A stretch of DNA of 64,000 nt from Endozoicomonas montiporae CL-33 (GTDB lineage: Bacteria > Pseudomonadota > Gammaproteobacteria > Pseudomonadales > Endozoicomonadaceae). The stretch covers positions 559,501-623,500 of the forward strand of contig NZ_CP013251.1 in the NCBI RefSeq assembly GCF_001583435.1, in the 5' to 3' direction. Positions 46,165 to 54,881 of this stretch are shown piece after piece. Each line of letters opens with the position of its first letter. The stretch's first letter is position 1. Below the pieces are notes generated by a model. It saw nothing but the letters and a program-made list of their open reading frames with translations, did not search any database and had not been told where the DNA came from. The translations under genes were made by a program, and so were the position numbers.

Positions 46165-47751
46165 TTATCGCTTGGGTCTTCTCTGGATCATAAACAGGGT
46201 GCGGCTTAGATTATCCAGTGCTTCAATGATAGGGATTTCTGTTGATGCGCCAAATGCTCCTATTGAAACCAGTATTTTGGTCGGGTCCAAATTATCTATT
46301 TCTTCTTCGACCCCTTGTAGTACTGCCACCTGCTGATAACGGGCATTAGGCTGACTGCTGAAGGTTGTAATATGGCAGACTTTTTTCCCTTTGCAAGGAG
46401 AGCGTGCCTTCATCCATTCTTTAACTGTTTGTTTGGTGGTGGGGCGTTTTATACTTGATGCACCTATGGGTTTTTCTGGTGTCATGAACGTGTCTGGATG
46501 ATCCCGATGCTCACTAAGAAAGCGGCAAGATGCCTCCTTGAACTTATCGGTTAGTACAAATGAATAATCTTTTTTGAGTTTGTGATACAGGTAGCTGGTA
46601 ACGCCTTGTTCTGGTAGGTAGCTGGTAACGACTTGTTTCTGTTTGGGGTGATAGCCACCAATCGAGCGTCTTTTCCGATCAAAATACTGCTCATCATCAC
46701 ACATTTTTCTGACGCCATGAACGATGGCCCGGTAGGCTGTATCTTCTGTTAAGGTGGATAAATGGGTTTTCTGGTGATAGGAAATATCGGTCATGCCGTC
46801 TTGATCAATTTCAAACCAGACTGAATCGTAATCCTCGTCTACTTCTCGTACCTGATCGGTCAGCTTGCCGGAATTAACGACTCTATCACAGGTCAGCGTG
46901 GTGACTTTGCCCATAACTCTGGATATTGGCTCATAAGGGCGATAGCCATCGTGCTGTTCAGGTATTCCGTAGTTATCATAGAAAGCGATCATTCCAATGA
47001 AGCGAATTTGCATTTGTTGAATGCTGCCACCCAGCAAGAGTGAATGATCATTAGAGTGTTGACTAGCACTAGGGATCAGGGTCTGGTACATTTCCAGCTG
47101 ATGTAGATACTCAACAATCTCTGACTTCATGCCTGTCACTGGATTATGTCGCTCCTTAATTTCTTCACCTTCATCAAGCAGCCATTTTTGTGCTTCCAGT
47201 CGCTGCTCCGGGGCTAGGGCAGTGCTGCCTTCCTGATTCTGGGTAAGCAAAACGATTGAAGCTAATCCAAAATAATGACGGGTTATTTTTAGCTTTTCTA
47301 ACAGATTAATCAGTGAGACATGCTGCGGGATTGAAAATAAATTATGATCAAGGCCCCTGATCAATGCGACTAAACAGGCAGGGCAAGAATTGACAAGATC
47401 TATGTCCTTTTTGTGTTGATTGTAATGGTCTTTTTTGTATTGCTCATAAAGCTGTTTTTCATAACCCGAGAACCAGCCTCCTGACTGATTCAATCTGAGC
47501 AGGTTTGAGTGACTGGTTAGCGAACGCGAGAGCTTGTTGTAGTAATTGCCACCAAAATTTTCTGCCCATTTCATCACGTAGACATCCGGGTGTAAGACGT
47601 CTTCTGAAGCTGTTGCCAGAGCTAGTTGGTACTTTAGAATAAATAAAGAAAAGAACAGGTTTAGACATCTGTGTCTGAAAGATAGGATATAACTGACGTA
47701 AAAAGCACCTGCCGTAGAAGCGCAAAAAATAAGTGCATAAAATAACTTCAT
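46165..47751 (-). CDS. Hypothetical protein with N-terminal membrane segments
   Basis: 528 residues, family not recognised. Residues 1-46 are hydrophobic (YALIFCASTAGAFYVSYIL and LNLFFSLFILKYQLALA), forming a signal anchor or signal peptide. The remainder is soluble, mixed helix and strand, with CPACL and a short in-frame repeat (VVTSYLPEQGVTSYL) that corresponds to a duplicated 15-base stretch at about 46587-46632. It lies 24 bases after the next gene on the same strand, so the two form an operon. Base composition is lower in GC than the backbone, which suggests acquisition. Confidence 0.6.
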   Translation of the reverse strand: MKLFYALIFCASTAGAFYVSYILSFRHRCLNLFFSLFILKYQLALATASEDVLHPDVYVMKWAENFGGNYYNKLSRSLTSHSNLLRLNQSGGWFSGYEKQLYEQYKKDHYNQHKKDIDLVNSCPACLVALIRGLDHNLFSIPQHVSLINLLEKLKITRHYFGLASIVLLTQNQEGSTALAPEQRLEAQKWLLDEGEEIKERHNPVTGMKSEIVEYLHQLEMYQTLIPSASQHSNDHSLLLGGSIQQMQIRFIGMIAFYDNYGIPEQHDGYRPYEPISRVMGKVTTLTCDRVVNSGKLTDQVREVDEDYDSVWFEIDQDGMTDISYHQKTHLSTLTEDTAYRAIVHGVRKMCDDEQYFDRKRRSIGGYHPKQKQVVTSYLPEQGVTSYLYHKLKKDYSFVLTDKFKEASCRFLSEHRDHPDTFMTPEKPIGASSIKRPTTKQTVKEWMKARSPCKGKKVCHITTFSSQPNARYQQVAVLQGVEEEIDNLDPTKILVSIGAFGASTEIPIIEALDNLSRTLFMIQRRPKR

Positions 47752-47775
47752 CTGTTCGGTGCTACCTTTGTTTGT

Positions 47776-48786
47776 CTAGTGCTGAGTGTTCTGCTGGTAT
47801 TCGTTTTCCGTGTTGATCCATTCCTTAAAAGCATCCAGGCGATCAGCAATATCATCCGTTTCCAATTGGGCATGAGGCTTCTTATCGTCATAGCATGAAT
47901 GGTAGAATTTGAAACTTTGGGTCGGTAGTTTATGGCGAACTATCGTTTTTGCCAGTTCACAAAATGGCTGAGGAGTAACCAGTGTCAAATCAGAATAGTT
48001 GATAAAGTCGCGTTCATCTGACAGCCCTTTTTCAAACTCAGAGCGAAGGGCTCCAGAATGCAAGCCAATATCAATAGTCTTGATAATGGTCCAGTCTTTG
48101 AAGTAATACAAAATGATCTCTTTGGCAAGTTGCCCCTGACTTAGGCGACCATCTCCCTTAAAGGTCTCGTTTAAATATTTTATAAGTCCTGGCTCAAGGC
48201 CATTTTCAGCAATATCAAGGCGGGAATAGAACTTAGAATCAGAGGTTATCAATATGATGCTTGTAGGTAATGAGTTCTTGCCAATCTTTCTGTTCATCCA
48301 TGCTCTAAGGTGAAGAATATGTTTCGACATCGAACCGGGATGAGACGAAACAAAAATCATCAAGTTATGATAGTAAGCTTTTTGCTCAAAGCCAGAATCG
48401 TCTATTTGACCACTACTATAAGCACCGAATACAGGTGTATTTCTCAGTGCTTTGTTGGCCGAATCAACCTGTTCCTTAGCTTGTACCGTGTAACTTAATC
48501 TTTCTTTATCCCAGCCTGATCTCAGTACGGACAACATATGGCTTACAGAGGAAAAGTCTGTAGATTGCTCGGTGATGGATAGTAAGTCATAAATCGGCTT
48601 GCTGTATCTGATAACTTCGGTACTCGCATTAATGGCGCTGAGTTTACTACGAAAGTTTTCGTACAGCTTTGAACTGGTATCCTCGGCATTGTGAGTTGCT
48701 AGAGCAACCCTTTGGGCTGCTAACATCAGAAGCAGCACACCAAAAAGATAGCCCAACCATACTATTCGTTGCATCAGCAAACTCAT
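47776..48786 (-). CDS. Hypothetical membrane-anchored protein
   Basis: 336 residues, family not recognised. An N-terminal hydrophobic segment (IVWLGYLFGVLLLMLAAQRVALA) is a signal anchor or cleavable signal ending AQRVALA. The soluble part has helical stretches around 30-110 and alternating strands in 130-200 (YYHNLMIFVSSHPG, LPTSIILITSD), with only a few cysteines (CELAK, HSCYDD). It is first in a two-gene operon with the 528-residue protein. Both are accessory in composition. A periplasmic or surface role is likely; enzymatic function is unknown. Confidence 0.6.
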   Translation of the reverse strand: MSLLMQRIVWLGYLFGVLLLMLAAQRVALATHNAEDTSSKLYENFRSKLSAINASTEVIRYSKPIYDLLSITEQSTDFSSVSHMLSVLRSGWDKERLSYTVQAKEQVDSANKALRNTPVFGAYSSGQIDDSGFEQKAYYHNLMIFVSSHPGSMSKHILHLRAWMNRKIGKNSLPTSIILITSDSKFYSRLDIAENGLEPGLIKYLNETFKGDGRLSQGQLAKEIILYYFKDWTIIKTIDIGLHSGALRSEFEKGLSDERDFINYSDLTLVTPQPFCELAKTIVRHKLPTQSFKFYHSCYDDKKPHAQLETDDIADRLDAFKEWINTENEYQQNTQH

Positions 48787-49042
48787 CTATTTTGTTTTAT
48801 GAATGTTGCTGTAGAAGATAGACCAAAATCTAACGGTTCAAGTGATCGATTAGTTAAAAAGAACCAGTTAATTATTCCTGAAAGAAACTATGAAATTTTC
48901 AGTAAATAAGATATTTCAATAAAGTTGAAGGCTTTAATATGAACGAAGTATGAACGCGCAAAATTAATAGTTAACTGGTTGTTATTAATGATTTTTTTGG
49001 AAGGTATACTGTAGGCTTTATTGACAGACTCTTTACGTACGA

Positions 49043-50188
49043 ATGTTAAACAAAAAAGGAATTGCACTGGCACTGACAGCAGTAAGTGCTGGTATGGCTT
49101 TGTCTGGACAGGCTCAGGCAGACGCCCGTGGATTTGCAATGGGTGGCGCAGGGGTTGCGGCGGGTAGTTATCTGGCGTCTCCGATGTACAATCCCGCTCT
49201 GGCCGCAGAGTATGAAGATCGTGATAACTTTGGAATGTTATTACCAACGGCAGGCCTGGGTATTCATGATGGTGATGATCTTTATAACAAGGTCGAAGAC
49301 TTTGAAGATATCAACAATCAGATCAAGAACGGAGGCAATATTGATGAGTTGGCAGATGAATGGCATCGCTCATTGAAGGCTCTGGATAAAGGTCTTGCGA
49401 CAATTGATGGTGATCTGGGACTGGTTATTGCGATTCCTAACCGCTATATGAGTATCAATTTCTTTACCAAGGCTAACCTGACACTGCTGGCAACCGCCAA
49501 TGTAGACGACGATGATCTTATTGGTGATCCGGACCCGGACGATATCAAATCAACGGTTCAGGGACTTGCCGGTGGCACCATGGATATCGGTTTCACCTTT
49601 GCCAGAAGTTTTGGTAAATGGTCTGTGGGTCTGGCACCTAAATTTCAACGCCTTTACACACTGAATTACCATGAAAGTGCGGGTGATTTTGATGACGATG
49701 AGTTTAAGAAAATCAGCGATGATTACGTTGAAGACTCAACGTTTAACCTGGACTTTGGTATGACCTACAACCCGGGTGAACGAACCCGGATTGGTTTTGC
49801 AGCAAAAAACCTGTTCAAGCGAGAGCTTGAAACCAATGTTCAGCGCGGTGGCACTGACACGTATCTGGTGGAGCCCCATTATACGTTAGGTGTTGGATAT
49901 AGCCGGGGCTGGTTTTCAGCGACGATGGATGCTGATTTGAACAAGCGCCGTCATTTTGCCGGGTCGGACTATAAAACCCAGTTTCTTAGCATTGGTACGG
50001 AACTGAATGCTTTTCGCTGGGCGCAGGTTCGGGCAGGTTACCGACACAGTATGACCGACTACAGTGAGGATGTGATAACCGCTGGTTTGGGTTTTAGTCC
50101 TTTCGGGCGCTTTGGTCTTGACCTCTCTGCACAGTATGGTTCGGATAGCCGCTATGGTGTGGCAACACAATTGTCATTTACTTTTTAA
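49043..50188 (+). CDS. TraF-like outer-membrane beta-barrel protein
   Basis: 381 residues. The signal peptide (residues 1-27, ending GQAQA) precedes DARGFAMGGAGVAAGSYLASPMYNPALAA, a start typical of the conjugal-transfer TraF/FadL-like barrel family. The rest alternates short strands and acidic loops (DDDDLIGDPDPDD), and the final residue is Phe (QLSFTF), as required for barrel insertion. No transfer genes are nearby, so the name reflects the family only; a transport or structural role is likely. A TATACT at about 49004 may be its -10 box. Confidence 0.8.
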   Translation: MLNKKGIALALTAVSAGMALSGQAQADARGFAMGGAGVAAGSYLASPMYNPALAAEYEDRDNFGMLLPTAGLGIHDGDDLYNKVEDFEDINNQIKNGGNIDELADEWHRSLKALDKGLATIDGDLGLVIAIPNRYMSINFFTKANLTLLATANVDDDDLIGDPDPDDIKSTVQGLAGGTMDIGFTFARSFGKWSVGLAPKFQRLYTLNYHESAGDFDDDEFKKISDDYVEDSTFNLDFGMTYNPGERTRIGFAAKNLFKRELETNVQRGGTDTYLVEPHYTLGVGYSRGWFSATMDADLNKRRHFAGSDYKTQFLSIGTELNAFRWAQVRAGYRHSMTDYSEDVITAGLGFSPFGRFGLDLSAQYGSDSRYGVATQLSFTF

Positions 50189-50577
50189 TGTAGGCAGGTG
50201 TGTCTGTAACGGTGGCTCTTTGTGAGCCACTGTCACCTGGTTTGTAGTAATTCAAAAGGTAAGTCCTATATTTACGATCAGGTTAATAGCGTGATCGAAA
50301 GACTATGCAGAAGCTTTTTTGTGTATAGTCGATGAATAATTAATCATGATATTCATTTTGAGCAAAAGATTTTCCAGCATAAACATTAAAGCTGACGGGT
50401 TTAGTGATTTGTTACAGCTAATGATTTTTATTGGAAAGTGAGGAAATCTATTCTTGAATTTTTTTAAGTTAGTGTCCTTTTTGTTGCGTGATCGTATTTT
50501 TTTCAACAATAGTCAAACTTATAGAGTGTTTATCGATGATGTCCGAAAATAGCTAGTTATGAGCGACAGGCTGTTTT
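50189..50577. other. AT-rich spacer with a hairpin, no gene seen
   Basis: 389 bases. GTGGCTC (50212-50218) pairs with GAGCCAC (50224-50230), with further AGGTG/CACCT pairing outside, a probable terminator for the TraF-like gene. The rest is very AT-rich with no convincing frame. Confidence 0.55.
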
Positions 50578-52029
50578 ATGATTGATGTTATGAATGAAGC
50601 TGTATATTACAGGGCAATGCAGTCCCGGGATCGTCGGTTTGATGGTAAGTTCTTTGTTGCTGTCAAAACAACGGGAATTTATTGTCGGCCTATATGCCCT
50701 GCCAAGCCCAAACAGACTAACGTTGAGTTTTACTCCTCATCTCAAGAGGCAGAGAATGCCGGATATCGGCCCTGTATGCGCTGTAGGCCAGAATGTGCAC
50801 CATCTTCAGCCGCCTGGCTGGGCAAATCAGCTGTTGTGCAAAGAGCGCTACGGGTTATTTCCAATGGTGAATTCATTTATTCATCGGAAGAAGAATTTGC
50901 CAATAAGTTTGGTCTGACAGCAAGGCATTTACGGCGTCTGTTTAAAGAGGAAGTGGGGCGAACTCCCAAGCAATGTGCAGACAGGGCTCGCCTTGATTTT
51001 TCACGTAAATTGCTGACTGAAACAAATTTGCCTATTACCGAAGTGGCAACGACATCTGGCTTTTTATCTATACGCCGATTCAATGATGCCTTTAAAAAAA
51101 GGTTTCAGCAAACGCCAGGTTTATTCAGAAAAAATGCAAGCGATAAAAATGGAATTATTGATTTTTCTCTGGCGTATCGACCACCATTTGATTGGGATGA
51201 ACAACTCAACTTTTTCAGGAATCATGCAATAAGTCATCTTGAAATGGTAAATGATCATACTTACGAACGAGTGTTCAGAGTTGGAGAGAGTGTTGGTCAT
51301 GTCAAAGTAACGCATCAGCCAGAAAATTTATGTTTAAATGCAACCATCACTATGGATGACAATGGTCAGCTATTGTGGGTATCAAAAAAAATTCGCAAGA
51401 TGTTTGATTTAGACTCTGACCCACTCATGCTTACTGAACGTTTAGCAAAAGACCCAATATTGGATAGTCTCAACAGACAGAGTCCCGGCCTTCGTTTGAC
51501 AGGTATGTGGGACCCTTTTGAGGCGGCAATTACTACCATTCTTGGGCAGTTAGTATCATTAAAACATGCAAGATTACTGGTTAATCAACTGGTTAGTTCT
51601 TATGGTGAGAAAGTTGTCCATCCTGTCGATAAGTCCGATATCAGACTATTTCCTACACCGGAGATTCTGGCTAATTGTGATCTTGCAAGACTGAAAACAA
51701 CGGGTAAGCGTAAAGAAAGTATAAGGACACTATCGAAGCTGGTCGTATCCGGTGCAATTAATCTGAGCCCTTATCAGTGCACGGAAGTATTGAAGCAGCA
51801 GCTGCTCAAGATCCCCGGCATTGGTCCGTGGACGGCAGAATATATTTTACTGAGAGGGTTTAATGATACCGATGCATTTCCTTCTTCCGATCTGGTCATT
51901 CGTAGAGCACTTGAAAAGCATAAAGATATAGATCCGGAACAGGTCAGGCCCTGGAGAGGCTACATGGCAGTCCATTTATGGAATCGGTATGCATCGGACT
52001 TATCGCGGACAAAAGGCAGTGACGTATGA
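50578..52029 (+). CDS. Ada-type regulator fused to AlkA DNA glycosylase
   Basis: 483 residues. The N-terminal Ada zinc domain (about 1-85) shows YCRPICPAKPK and CMRCRPEC, whose cysteines bind zinc and accept methyl from phosphotriesters. An AraC-type HTH follows (about 90-185; GLTARHLRRLFKEEVGRTPKQ). An AlkA N-domain and HhH-GPD glycosylase (about 200-480) follow with LLKIPGIGPWTAEYILLR and the catalytic Asp in FPSSDLVIRRAL. The enzyme senses alkylation and removes 3-methyladenine-type bases. It overlaps ogt by 4 bases. It probably activates this operon itself. Confidence 0.92.
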   Translation: MIDVMNEAVYYRAMQSRDRRFDGKFFVAVKTTGIYCRPICPAKPKQTNVEFYSSSQEAENAGYRPCMRCRPECAPSSAAWLGKSAVVQRALRVISNGEFIYSSEEEFANKFGLTARHLRRLFKEEVGRTPKQCADRARLDFSRKLLTETNLPITEVATTSGFLSIRRFNDAFKKRFQQTPGLFRKNASDKNGIIDFSLAYRPPFDWDEQLNFFRNHAISHLEMVNDHTYERVFRVGESVGHVKVTHQPENLCLNATITMDDNGQLLWVSKKIRKMFDLDSDPLMLTERLAKDPILDSLNRQSPGLRLTGMWDPFEAAITTILGQLVSLKHARLLVNQLVSSYGEKVVHPVDKSDIRLFPTPEILANCDLARLKTTGKRKESIRTLSKLVVSGAINLSPYQCTEVLKQQLLKIPGIGPWTAEYILLRGFNDTDAFPSSDLVIRRALEKHKDIDPEQVRPWRGYMAVHLWNRYASDLSRTKGSDV

Positions 52030-52505
52030 CTCTTTTTCACAAATATCTAAACACCCCCGTCGGTCGCTTTAAGCTGGTAGCGGATCAAGAGCATCTATTG
52101 GCTGGTTACTGGGTGCAAAGTGCGGATGACAGATCATCTTTTGATTTGAGCCAGTTAAGTGATGAGCATCCCATACTTAATCGGGCTGGAATTGAGATGC
52201 AAGAATATATGCAGGGAAAGCGTAGATCATTCGATGTACCTGTTAAGCCTGAAGGAACGCTGTTTCAGAAGCAGGTTTGGCAAAAGCTGTTAGAGATTCC
52301 CTATGGAGCAACAGTCAGTTATAGCGAACTGGCTTCAAGCATTAATAATCCCAAGGCATCAAGAGCAGTAGGTGCTGCAGTGGGCAAAAACCCCTTACTG
52401 GTTTTCATTCCCTGCCATCGGGTCATTGGGTCTTCAGGCGCATTAACAGGTTATGCAGGTGGGCTTGAGGCAAAAAAGTGGCTTTTGACACTGGAAAACC
52501 CTTAG
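52026..52505 (+). CDS. ogt: Methylated-DNA--protein-cysteine methyltransferase
   Basis: 159-residue suicide enzyme that moves alkyl groups from O6-alkylguanine to its own Cys. The active site is FIPCHRVIGSSGALTGYAGG; the HTH reads ATVSYSELASSINNPKASRAVGAAVGKNPL. Overlap with the Ada-AlkA gene (ATGA) makes a two-gene alkylation repair operon that supplies the Cys function missing from the fusion. The TAG stop belongs to the TTAG duplication of MITE D. Confidence 0.95.
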   Translation: MTLFHKYLNTPVGRFKLVADQEHLLAGYWVQSADDRSSFDLSQLSDEHPILNRAGIEMQEYMQGKRRSFDVPVKPEGTLFQKQVWQKLLEIPYGATVSYSELASSINNPKASRAVGAAVGKNPLLVFIPCHRVIGSSGALTGYAGGLEAKKWLLTLENP

Positions 52506-52667
52506 CCCGAATATTTCATAAATTTGCTGCCAACTGTCAACAGCCCATGGAAATAGTGCTTTTTTACCAAAAATGCTTCGGACACATCAGTCCGAAGCCA
52601 TTGCAGGTACAAGCGAGAGTTTTCAAGGGATGTAGCAATAGCGCATGCATTTTATGAAATATTCGGG
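52506..52667. mobile_element. MITE-like element D
   Basis: 162 bp with perfect 17-bp terminal repeats, CCCGAATATTTCATAAA at 52506-52522 and its complement at 52651-52667. TTAG target copies are at 52502-52505 and 52668-52671, fitting IS5-type (YTAR) insertion. A central hairpin CTTCGGAC/GTCCGAAG is present. No coding capacity. It sits directly on the ogt stop and supplies the sequence before the next ribosome site. Confidence 0.88.
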
Positions 52668-52680
52668 TTAGGAGGTTCAC

Positions 52681-52887
52681 ATGGACCATTACAGTGTTCT
52701 GGACCTTACGGTAAAAGCCGCAAAGCTTTGGCTGGAAAATCTGGATAACCGTTCAGTTGCCAATACCAAGTCGCTCGAAGAGCTTCGCAAGGCTTTATTT
52801 TTAAAACTGGAAGAAGAAGGGCAGCGGCCTGAAGATGTATTACAATATCTTATTCAGTCAATGGATGGTGGCTTGCTGGGTATTTGA
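52681..52887 (+). CDS. Short protein like the N-terminus of PLP-dependent decarboxylases
   Basis: 68 residues with a strong AGGAGG ribosome site. The pattern AAKLWLENLDNRSVA, LEELRKAL, EEGQRPEDVLQYL and GGLLG matches the N-terminal arm of aromatic-amino-acid or glutamate decarboxylase-type PLP enzymes. It ends just where the catalytic domain should begin and runs into a terminator. No downstream remnant is found. It is either a truncated relic that is still translated or an independent small helical protein. Confidence 0.55.
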   Translation: MDHYSVLDLTVKAAKLWLENLDNRSVANTKSLEELRKALFLKLEEEGQRPEDVLQYLIQSMDGGLLGI

Positions 52888-52920
52888 TGGGTAGTTGCTT
52901 TCGGGCAAGTACCCATCGTT
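52886..52920. terminator. Bidirectional-type terminator hairpin
   Basis: GATGGGTA (52886-52893) pairs with TACCCATC (52910-52917), continued inside by TTGC/GCAA. It lies between convergent genes and is followed by GTTTATGCTTTTT. Confidence 0.7.
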
Positions 52921-52928
52921 TATGCTTT

Positions 52929-53939
52929 TTAAGGCATAATCGTTAATGGCGGTTCATCCAGTGCCGCCATTTGCTCGCGCAGTTCCAGAATATGCTCCGA
53001 CCAGTAACGCTCGGTATTAAACCATGGAAAGGCCATGGGGAACGCCGGGTCTTGCCATCGCTTGGCTAACCAGCCGCTGTAGTTCATCAGGCGCAGGGTT
53101 CGGAAGTATTCAATCAGGTTCAGCTCAATCGGGCTGAAGTCATAAAACTCATTGTATCCCTCTAATAGCTCTGACAATTGTGCCGTCTGGTTGGCACGAT
53201 CGCCTGACAGAAACATCCACAAGTCCTGAATGGCCGGTGCCATACAGGTGTCGTCAAAATCCACAAAGTGGGCATTATCGTCGCGCCAGAGAATATTGCC
53301 GCAATGGGCATCTCCATGAACCCGGATGGCTTTGGGTTGGTACTGTTTTTCGATGTTTTCCAGTTTGTTCAGAATATCTCTGCTCAGGGTTTCGTAGGCA
53401 GGTAAAAGCGGTGTTGGAATAAAGTCATTTTCCAGCAGCCACTCCACATTGTCTTTGCCATAACGTTGTAAATTAATGGCTGGTCGATGTTCAAAAGGTT
53501 TTGCCGAACCCAACTGATGCAACCTTCCCATGCAGCGCCCCAGGGTGAGCAGGTGGTCAAAGTTGTCCAGTTCTGGTGGATAGCCACCTTTGCGTTCAAA
53601 CAGTGCAAACTGAAAACCTTCGAATTCGTGCAGGGTTTCGCCCTGTTCGTTCTTTAAAGGAGGAACAATAGGAAACTCCATATCATGAAGTTCGAGGCTG
53701 AACTCATGTTCTTCCAGAATTTGCTCTTTGGTCCAGCGTTGTGGGCGGTAAAACTTGGCAATAATGCGCAGGCTTTCTTCAATGCCTACCTGGTAGACGC
53801 GGTTCTCGTAACTGTTTAATGCCATAATTCGGGCATCAGAAAGATAGCCCTGACTTTCAATGGCATCCAGCACCCGATCCGGAGTGAGCTGATCGTAAGG
53901 GTGTTGAGCACTTGAGTTCATACTGATGTCCGCGTACAT
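52929..53939 (-). CDS. srkA: Stress response kinase A (YihE/RdoA family)
   Basis: 336-residue Ser/Thr kinase of the aminoglycoside-phosphotransferase fold that protects against stress-induced death in E. coli. The catalytic loop is IRVHGDAHCGNILW, the metal-binding segment FVDFDDTCMAPAIQDLW. N-terminal features SYENRVYQVG and IAKFYRPQRWTKEQILEEHEF carry the ATP-binding Lys and Glu. The length is normal. A second ATG 6 codons in is a possible start. A hairpin lies just upstream of the gene (53982-54024). Confidence 0.93.
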   Translation of the reverse strand: MYADISMNSSAQHPYDQLTPDRVLDAIESQGYLSDARIMALNSYENRVYQVGIEESLRIIAKFYRPQRWTKEQILEEHEFSLELHDMEFPIVPPLKNEQGETLHEFEGFQFALFERKGGYPPELDNFDHLLTLGRCMGRLHQLGSAKPFEHRPAINLQRYGKDNVEWLLENDFIPTPLLPAYETLSRDILNKLENIEKQYQPKAIRVHGDAHCGNILWRDDNAHFVDFDDTCMAPAIQDLWMFLSGDRANQTAQLSELLEGYNEFYDFSPIELNLIEYFRTLRLMNYSGWLAKRWQDPAFPMAFPWFNTERYWSEHILELREQMAALDEPPLTIMP

Positions 53940-54881
53940 AACCGATAAACAGCTATTTTATTGGGTGGTCGCGGGGCTGTCGAATACAGATAGATACTGA
54001 CAGGGCTTCCAGTATCTGTATTCGGATGGATTTTAAAGTACCCTGAATTCGTATCATAAGTGCATAACCTCTGTAACCAGAGAGTTGCTTCAGAACCTTT
54101 GAAGTGAATCAGAACTCAGGTGTCAACCCCGTTTTGAAATGACCTTTTTCCACCGGTTTGAGATGACCCGTTTTCAGCAACACTTTTGATCAGCCAACCT
54201 GTAAAAGCCCCAGTTTTAACCTGTGCATAATCTGAGCATTTGTCTCTACAGAGCTGTAGCTCTTGATATTCAAGTCCTGATGGATGTGTACGTTTGTTTT
54301 AAATTGATGCATAAGCCTTGGGTCACCTTGCCGACTGAGTTGCATCACACCCAATGCAAATGGCATCAATGCCATTACCGTGCTATAAAACTACTATGCG
54401 AAGGCCGACTTTTTCTGATTTACAACAAAGTCGGCCACCCGTTGATTTCCAAGGTCTAGAGGAAAATATATTGTACATAAGTACATTAAAAATACAGCAA
54501 AATTGATGCACATGGACGACACATGTCTTTCGAAATGCGGCAAATTAATGTTGTAAAATGGTGCTATTTTCTTATCTAAGCCTTGGGAATTCTGAAAAGT
54601 CCGAATTTTGGCATTTACAGTAAAAGTCGGTCTTCGCGTACCTACTGCAAATCGTTAAATCTCTGAAGGTCATATTCCCCACTTGCGGCGAACTACTCAC
54701 AGAGCTTACTTCATACCCAGCCCCTTGGGGCGGAGTAGTTGTCTCAAATGTTTAGCAGTCGTCAATGGAACTCAAAAGGATATGCCAAAGTCAAGATTTA
54801 TTGAACAGTCTTCAAGCAAAGCAGTATTGCACTGAAAAGGTCTTTATCTCAGTACACTGAAATTTCGGCGGGTTTGACTCT
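53940..54881. other. 940 bp without a gene, rich in hairpins and IS-like scraps
   Basis: No supported frame. A GAATACAGATA-type hairpin (53982-54024) lies upstream of srkA. Two copies of TTTGA(A/G)ATGACC about 30 bases apart (54132-54168) recall multiple end repeats of IS21-like elements. TTGATGCATAAGCCTTG (54304-54320) differs at 2 of 17 bases from an end of MITE B. A perfect stem GGCCGACTTT/AAAGTCGGCC is at 54403-54412 with 54427-54436. I read this as a graveyard of mobile DNA. Confidence 0.45.
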
